Origin: an uncultured delta proteobacterium
GTDB lineage: Bacteria; Myxococcota_A; Polyangia; Polyangiales; Polyangiaceae
Length of the DNA: 64,000 bases
Direction of reading: 5' to 3'
NCBI GenBank assembly: GCA_903892415.1
Contig: CAITIQ010000394.1
Span: forward strand, 25,066 to 89,065
Below are positions 62,605 through 64,000 of the stretch, piece after piece. The notes beneath the pieces were generated by a model. The model was not told where the DNA came from. It did not search any database and saw only the letters and a program-made list of their open reading frames with translations. Position numbers and translations under genes: made by a program. The number at the start of each line of letters is the position of its first letter. The first letter of the stretch is position 1.

Positions 62605-63377
62605 TGGGCCTGGACGGCGACCTTGGCCAGGCCCTCGCGGACCTCGACCTCGATCATGGTGGCCAGCAGTTCCAGCTGCTCCTCACCGTGCTCCGCAGTA
62701 GCCGCAGCTGGGGCGCCTGCGTACGCGTCCTTCATACCCATCTCGATGAAGGTCCTTTCCCCGCGACCGATGCCTTCGGAAAGCGAGACCGGCACTGCAG
62801 CGAGCTTCAGCATGGTTTGTTCGCGCACGAGCGCCGGCTGCGCGGCCATCACGATCGATGTCTCGTAGGTACCGGCGTGGCAGGCACCCGACTTGAACTC
62901 AGCCGAGAGCGTGCGCGCATGACGACGGGTGAGCGGACAGGCGACCGCGACGCGACCGTCATTGAACATGGCCACGACCGCGCGCACGGCTTTGTCGTGC
63001 TCCGGCTCGAGGTGGTTGTTCACGATGCAAACGTGACTCGCACCGGCTGAAAGCAGGCTACCCACCACGTCCTCGAGCAGGGCCGTCAGCGTTGCCGGCC
63101 GAATCCCAACGGCGCCTGGGAAGCCGCGAGCAAACTCGGTCACGCCGTATGAAATGCTCGGCGCCAGCAGCACGTCCAGCTTGGGACTAGCTAGGCGCGC
63201 TTGGGCCCGCAACATAGCGGCCTCGCTGATGATGGTGTCAGTCGCGAGTGGAAGGTGCGGACCGTGCGGCTCGACCGAGCCAACGGCCATTAGCACGACT
63301 AGCGTGCGCTCCTCCTCGAGCAGCGCGCCAAACTCTTTGGAGGTGAGCTCTCCCAGGTTCTTGTTGTCAGCTTCCAT
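62601..63377 (-). CDS. Creatininase-family amidohydrolase
   Basis: This 258-residue protein has the creatininase metal motifs: GSVEPHGPHLPLATDT, NNHLEPEHD (in the place of the usual NGHGGN), and ACHAGTYETS. The family includes enzymes acting on creatinine and on cyclic or peptide amides, including MftE of the mycofactocin system. ATG 63377 follows the ligase stop by one base (TGAGATG). Downstream of a benzoate-CoA ligase it may act on an aromatic pathway, which is only inferred. The changed second motif is notable. Confidence 0.85.
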   Translation of the reverse strand: MEADNKNLGELTSKEFGALLEEERTLVVLMAVGSVEPHGPHLPLATDTIISEAAMLRAQARLASPKLDVLLAPSISYGVTEFARGFPGAVGIRPATLTALLEDVVGSLLSAGASHVCIVNNHLEPEHDKAVRAVVAMFNDGRVAVACPLTRRHARTLSAEFKSGACHAGTYETSIVMAAQPALVREQTMLKLAAVPVSLSEGIGRGERTFIEMGMKDAYAGAPAAATAEHGEEQLELLATMIEVEVREGLAKVAVQAH

Positions 63378-63378
63378 C

Positions 63379-64000
63379 TCAGTGTCCAAGCGCCGCAGTC
63401 GGGAGTTGGTCCTGCTCGCGAAGAGCGCGCCTGTCCACCTTGCCACGATCGTTCTTCGGCAGGTCGTCGGCGAACACGATCCACCGCGGATACTTGTGTT
63501 TACTGAGCCGCTCCTTGACGAAGTTACGAAGCTGGTCGGCTAGCGCCGCCTGCGCTTCAGCACCCGCGATGCGCTGCTCGTCCCGCAGCACGATGAACGC
63601 CTTCACTTTGACCAGACCCTCTTCCTCGCGACCAATCACGGCGGCCATCGCTACCGCTGGGTGTCGCAAGAGACAATCTTCGACCTCGAGCGGTGCGACC
63701 CAGACCCCGCTCACTTTGAGCAGATCATCCGAGCGTCCAACGAAGGTGAGATACCCCTCGTGATCGAGCCGGAACAGATCGCCCGTTCGACACCACGGGC
63801 CGAAGAAGGTCTTGAAGCTCTTCTCACGATCTTGAAAGTAGCCCATCGAGGCCGATGGTCCTTTGACCCACATCACGCCCACCTCGCCAGTGGGGACTGG
63901 GGTAGCGCCGGGGGCCGTGGCCTCTTCCGGTAGGATCGCAAGCTCGTAGCCCTCGACCACGCGGCCGAGGGTTCCGGGGCGCACGTCCCCAGGGCGGTTC
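63379..64000 (-). CDS. Benzoate-CoA ligase-type AMP-binding enzyme, 5' end beyond the window
   Basis: About 207 C-terminal residues are seen. They include the adenylate-forming signatures RTGDLFRLDHEGYLTFVGR, DDLLKVSGVWVAPLEVE and the catalytic lysine near NDRGKVDR, and the benzoate-CoA ligase-like ending LSKHKYPRWIVF. The frame is open to 64000 (N-R-P-G-D-V-R-P-G-T..), so the start is outside. It activates a carboxylic acid, probably benzoate or a relative, as the CoA thioester. It is one base upstream of the creatininase-like gene. Confidence 0.88.
   Translation of the reverse strand, partial: NRPGDVRPGTLGRVVEGYELAILPEEATAPGATPVPTGEVGVMWVKGPSASMGYFQDREKSFKTFFGPWCRTGDLFRLDHEGYLTFVGRSDDLLKVSGVWVAPLEVEDCLLRHPAVAMAAVIGREEEGLVKVKAFIVLRDEQRIAGAEAQAALADQLRNFVKERLSKHKYPRWIVFADDLPKNDRGKVDRRALREQDQLPTAALGH

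Overview
The window is high-GC DNA with dense, mostly intact genes and no rRNA, tRNA, phage or insertion-sequence genes that I can see. At least a dozen genes encode lipoproteins with Gly/Ser/Ala-rich linkers. With them are Sel1-repeat, IgGFc-binding-like and IPT/TIG proteins, a eukaryotic-like Ser/Thr kinase, a caspase-like protein, a Roadblock/LC7 protein, ECF sigma factors and one sigma-54-type promoter. Together these point to a myxobacterium-like member of the Myxococcota, probably of the Polyangiales/Sorangium side. This is inferred from gene content, not from a database search.

Layout. 1-4653 (minus): a three-gene lipoprotein operon (IPT/TIG, IgGFc-binding-like, unknown). 4776-7776 (plus): promoter, structured leader, rpsB, tsf, and a polysaccharide deacetylase overlapping tsf; a strong intrinsic terminator lies inside the deacetylase gene. 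7825-8205: an array of nine degenerate 42-bp repeats. 8266-13592: a Sel1 lipoprotein overlapping an SNF2 helicase. 13624-20616: two lipoproteins, a PAP2 phosphatase, and a kinase/PEGA-like/lipoprotein operon. 20645-23410: TspO, an ABC1 kinase and a MerR/B12-domain-like regulator. 23446-29085 (minus): two lipoproteins, an ECF sigma factor, a FecR-type protein and a barrel-like protein in one operon. 29165-31139: small secreted or unknown proteins.

31146-34598 (minus) is a compact signalling operon: PAS histidine kinase, Roadblock/LC7, a di-iron oxygen-binding (ODP-like) protein, a response regulator without its own stop, and a sterol-desaturase-type di-iron membrane enzyme. 35925-38562 holds a caspase-like gene, a methyltransferase, and a truncated second copy of the caspase gene's 5' end on the far side of the methyltransferase. 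42066-43710 is an ECF42 sigma factor/DGPF pair in which the sigma gene is broken by an internal deletion while the DGPF gene and the ECF42-type promoter are intact.

45851-54087 (plus) is an adenosylcobalamin mutase cluster: IcmF, a single-polypeptide fusion of the small (MutA-like) and large (MutB) methylmalonyl-CoA mutase subunits, and MeaB. Acyl-CoA rearrangement (isobutyryl/butyryl and methylmalonyl/succinyl) and its G-protein chaperones are thus encoded together. After it come a CheA-like sensor kinase overlapping a three-haem-motif cytochrome c peroxidase, an L,D-transpeptidase, a YihY protein, a TetR regulator, and a creatininase-like/benzoate-CoA ligase operon cut by the right edge. 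The mutase fusion, the oxygen-sensing operon and the 42-bp repeat array are the best candidates for something undescribed.
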